From NCBI RefSeq assembly GCF_905475395.1, contig NC_058342.1:37566640-37630639 (forward strand): a stretch of 64,000 bases of DNA, given 5' to 3'. Positions within the stretch are counted from its first letter, which is position 1. Every line of letters starts with the position of its first letter. The notes under the pieces are model-generated. The model made no database searches. It was not told the origin of the DNA and worked only from the letters and a program-made list of their open reading frames with translations. Of this stretch, positions 61,196-64,000 are shown piece by piece. The position numbers were made by a program, and so were the translations under genes. This DNA is from Chrysoperla carnea. Its lineage: Eukaryota; Arthropoda; Insecta; Neuroptera; Chrysopidae.

Positions 61196-61425
61196 TCCCC
61201 TTATTCCAAAGTTGGCCGTTTCCTATTGAAATCAAGTAAAAATACTTGCAAACAATTTCTTAATGATTGAAACAAGTGCAGCTAAATATTTGTATTTACA
61301 AAAAAACATTACATGTCTATATGTGATTGAGCCAACTACATGAAGATTGTGGGTACTGACTTACAGAATGTTTGAAATAAACTTGATCATTTTTATAATA
61401 TATACCATTTTTTGGTAAATATCTA
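61196..61425 (+). repeat. fam-15 repeat, plus-strand copy
   Basis: CAAAGTTGGCCGTTTCCTAT, TTGAAATCAAGTAAAAA and CTAAATATTTGTATTTACAA match 58515-58640 inverted, and CTTACAGAATGTTTGAAATA matches 31190-31225. It is followed directly by the tRNA-like head at 61433. Confidence 0.6.
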
Positions 61426-61432
61426 ACATGCA

Positions 61433-61470
61433 TCGGTGGCCCAGTTGGTTAAGCTGTAGACTTAGGCCAA
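61433..61470 (+). repeat. tRNA-like head of a SINE
   Basis: ATCGGTGGCCCAGTTGGTTA followed by AGCTGTAGACTTAGGCC; TGGCCCAGTTGG fits the box A consensus. It shares AGTTGGT, GTAGACTTA with the minus-strand copy at 58118-58158. An A-run follows immediately. No complete tRNA fold. Confidence 0.5.
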
Positions 61471-62858
61471 AAAAAAAAACAATAGTGATCCATATGTCGC
61501 TTTTTTGCAAATCGAAGAAACCTATTTTTTTTAAATATACCTGTTAGGTGGTATAAACAAAAATTTACACGTTAAAGTTTGATCGAAGCTTCACTATACG
61601 ATAGACAAAGCCAAAAAATTATTTTTAATTTTAATGTAATTATTGAATTAACGTTAGCGACGAAAGAACCTCCTTAATTGTTACCTTCGAGTAGAGTAGA
61701 GTAGTATTTGGTTGTGTTGGATAAGAAGTAATGTAAGTACCTTCTAAAACTTACTGTACTAAACTACTACTCTGAATTATAACGTTACTGTAATTAAGTA
61801 ATTACAGTGGTTGTAAGTTTTGTTAGTGACATGAAATGACATGACATGGCGAGTAACAACACAGATCACTGATGACTGATGACTGTTGAGTGAGGGCATG
61901 TATACATGACAGTCAAGTCACAGTCATAGTCATAGTCACAAATTATTTATACAATAAGTGGTAGATTATGATGTATGTCCGTCCGTCCCTACAGAGATAG
62001 ATAAGTAATGTAAATATAAATAAAAACGTAAACATACGTGGCTCATTTATTTTTGTTATTTTTTACTCTACTGTAAATATACAGTTTACAGTGTGTACAA
62101 TGTACTTAATGTACCTATACATTTTTCATAATTTCAATTAAATAATAGTAGCCTGACAGATTGCCTACTTTATGTATTATTTAGAATTCGGTCTCATTCG
62201 AGAATAAAAATACCTGTACCTTTCTTTTACTTATACCTTTTTTCAATATCTTTACGTTTCATGATTATTACCAAGCTTCCTGATAATCTGCAATGTTAAC
62301 AAAATTTATACATATCTCCTAAAACCTAATGCAAAAGACCGCATCTCGATCCATCTTACTTTAGAAATTTTGACGTTTTTCGGGTATTCCAATGTATATA
62401 GTTCTAGTTAGTATCTTAAGAAAGTTAGAAACTTAAAAAAAACTGTTTGCAGGCAAGCGCGGATCGAGCTTTCGAAAAAGGTGATAAGGACGGCAGAGCC
62501 ACCCGAAAATCAGCTAAATGTGAATCGGAACATGAATTCGCTCATGATCACTATAGTTTTTTCCTCCTTCATAACATTCGATCGAGTCGTTTCGAGTCAG
62601 CCGAGTATTATTTTTTTAAATTTTTTTTGTAAACTTTTTATTATGCTGGGAAGTTATTTGTGCAGTAAAAAACTTAAATTTGAATTTAATGCTAATGTAT
62701 ATGTATTAATACTAATGGAAATTATATTTCTTTTTTATTTTGTTAACATTTATTTTTTTAGTTAGACATTTTTACAAAATTAGATAGATGGGTAGGTAGC
62801 TAGGTAGGTAGGCAGGTAAGTGGTTTATTTCAATAGATAGATACATATATCTATTCTA

Positions 62859-62990
62859 CACTTAAAAAAAATTCTTAATACCAACCAATATGATCTCATT
62901 GCGAGATCATATATGGCAATAATGCCACGAATGTGTTACAACTACCGTTTGCTGGTTGAGAGTTAAATTAACCGTTTGCTGGTTAATTTT
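62859..62990 (-). repeat. fam-15 repeat, short copy
   Basis: TACACTTAAAAAAAATTCTT, then ACCAACCAATATGA, TTGCGAGATCAT and ATGTGTTACAACTACCG, parallel to 52520-52670. Confidence 0.6.
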
Positions 62991-63574
62991 TTCTTGTTGT
63001 GTTTTTTTAAAGTAAATCGACTACAAGTCACATTGGGTATTTTAAAAAATAGACAGAAGAAAGTAAAAAACGATCTTACAAAATTCCAACATTGCATAAT
63101 CAATCATTCAAACCAGCAAAAAAACAAAGCAAATCTGAGTAAAAAAAGTAAGTGCTACTGTTATAATATAGGAAGATACAATAGTAACATAGATCCAACC
63201 GGGTGTCCCACGATACCTCTCTTTTTTAAAAGTTATGATCTTTATTAAATTTTGAGACTCTAATGTGTTCATTTATTAATAATTATAATAAATGAAAGTA
63301 ATTAAGTATTGCACTTGTATGGTTGTATGGTTGTATGGCTATATGGTAGCATAAGTGTATCTATAATATTAAACGTAATAAGTATGTAATATGTAATATG
63401 TAATGAAATAATTTGATATTAAAGTTTTCTATATCCAATCCAATAATATTATTTTATACTGAAGAGAGAAAAACGAACACTAACAAAATTATAGAAAATT
63501 GATTGCATTGAGACGAGCTTTAAACACACAAACAAACATAATATATGGATGGTAGAAGAATAACAAAACGAGTT

Positions 63575-63640
63575 ACAGTTACAGTTAAAGCTGTAGCTAT
63601 AACTACAGCTATAAGCTACAGCTACAGCTACAGCTACAGT
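63575..63640 (+). repeat. (ACAGCT)n microsatellite with inverted half
   Basis: AGCTGTAGCTATAACTACAG then GCTACAGCTACAGCTACAG. The left part is the inverse of the right part, so the array can fold on itself. A short plus-strand relative lies at 2885-2912. Confidence 0.8.
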
Positions 63641-64000
63641 AACTATCATCACTAGCATATCATAATAAATGTATTTTATGGAATTGAAGCTGCAGCTGGT
63701 TGCTTGAATAGTTAAAGCTTTGTAGTGTAGTTGTAGATAGAAGCAACACTAACTGACTAACTGTAGGTAATGTAACTAACCAACCAGCATCAACCATCTG
63801 ATGAGCACAGAGTGAATACTAGAGACTGATTAATACATGAGTAGCAGCAGCAGTATGGCAGTACCTCACTACCTCACAGTAGCACGATACACGAACACCA
63901 GATACTAGATACTAGATACTAGATGTAGCATGTGACATGTAGCGTGTAGCATGTAACGATGAAGTGAGCTTGAGCTTCAGCTACGACCAACGACCAACTA

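Larger units (their letters stand above)
54267..64000. other. Intergenic DNA right of the two-module gene
   Basis: No complete gene was found in nearly 10 kb. Besides the annotated elements there are: ACAGTT/TACAGTAC repeats at 54320-54385, ACGTT units at 54389-54422, a TAGG array at 57965-57998, a palindromic ACTGTATACTGTACAGTATACAG-type patch at 58845-58893, a less AT-rich stretch at 59030-59280 with TCTGTCTGTCTG, a region rich in CGTTAC words at 60840-60950, and 62440-62600, which shares GGATCGAGCTTTCGAAAAAG-like words with 48065. Confidence 0.5.

Noticed and set aside
58118-61470. Possible tRNA genes
   Set aside because: Only box A and the anticodon-arm side are present; no box B, no acceptor-stem pairing.
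62447-62765. Two overlapping plus-strand frames with a hydrophobic end
   Set aside because: No homology, no splice partners; the first part shares repeat words with 48065 and the hydrophobic part is T-rich low-complexity DNA.

Overview
The window is nuclear DNA of an animal, almost certainly an insect. It is very AT-rich, its genes have short introns with GT..AG borders, most non-coding DNA is microsatellite or small transposon debris, and one array is built from TTAGG/TTGGG pentamers (TTAGG is the usual arthropod telomere motif). I cannot settle the order; an AT-rich hymenopteran or hemipteran genome would fit. No prokaryotic operon, rRNA, CRISPR array or intact tRNA gene was seen.

Four protein-coding genes can be assembled exon by exon. 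(1) 4864-9985 (+): synaptojanin, a Sac1 plus inositol 5-phosphatase enzyme, 13 exons, 1143 aa. (2) 16996-23618 (-): the insect dihydropyrimidinase/CRMP gene, with two alternative fourth exons (20449-20687 and 19472-19701) that share splice phase and give proteins of 587 or 584 aa. (3) 32407-33732 (+): a Golgi beta-1,3-glucuronyltransferase of the GlcAT-I/B3GAT3 type, 4 exons, 326 aa. (4) 45916-54266 (-): an unnamed 175-aa secreted protein with two six-cysteine modules and a probable GPI-anchor tail, 4 exons, one intron of 6 kb. The genes look functionally unrelated, although synaptojanin and CRMP both have neuronal roles in insects.

The remaining DNA (166-4863, 9986-16995, 23619-32406, 33733-45915, 54267-64000 and the long introns) is a patchwork of at least fifteen families of short repeats. 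Most have terminal inverted repeats (TIRs) and many occur two to six times here. For cross-reference I number them: fam-1 (TIR GATAATACCATAGAG), fam-2 (ACAGAGTGTTCTGTT or ACAGGGTGTCC), fam-3 (CAGTGGAACCTCGA), fam-4 (CAGTGCAACCT), fam-5 (CAGTAGAGTTTTACTAATC), fam-6 (no clear TIR, core TATATGAAATATATCAAGG), fam-7 (AAGTGGTTCGGCTGT), fam-8 (AAGGACGTGAAA), fam-9 (ATGTCGCAACCAA), fam-10 (CGATTTCATGGTGACGCTTG), fam-11 (ACTATGGAG), fam-12 (AGACGAAGAAACGA), fam-13 (CACTGAAATATAGACAGACT), fam-14 (TATAGAGGAGACAA), fam-15 (end TACACTGAAAAA). These look like MITEs and other non-autonomous elements. Larger relics are an RTE-like LINE fragment (56605-57440), another LINE C-terminal scrap (35493-35741, minus), a broken mobile-element-associated ORF (37180-37650, minus), two tRNA-like SINE heads and a possible Helitron end.

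The most interesting signals are the alternative exon pair of the CRMP gene together with an ACTAAC array directly behind one of its 5' splice sites, the two-module GPI-anchored gene, the tandem repeat with hammerhead-like cores upstream of the glucuronyltransferase, and a 731-base G-rich array with only two cytosines.
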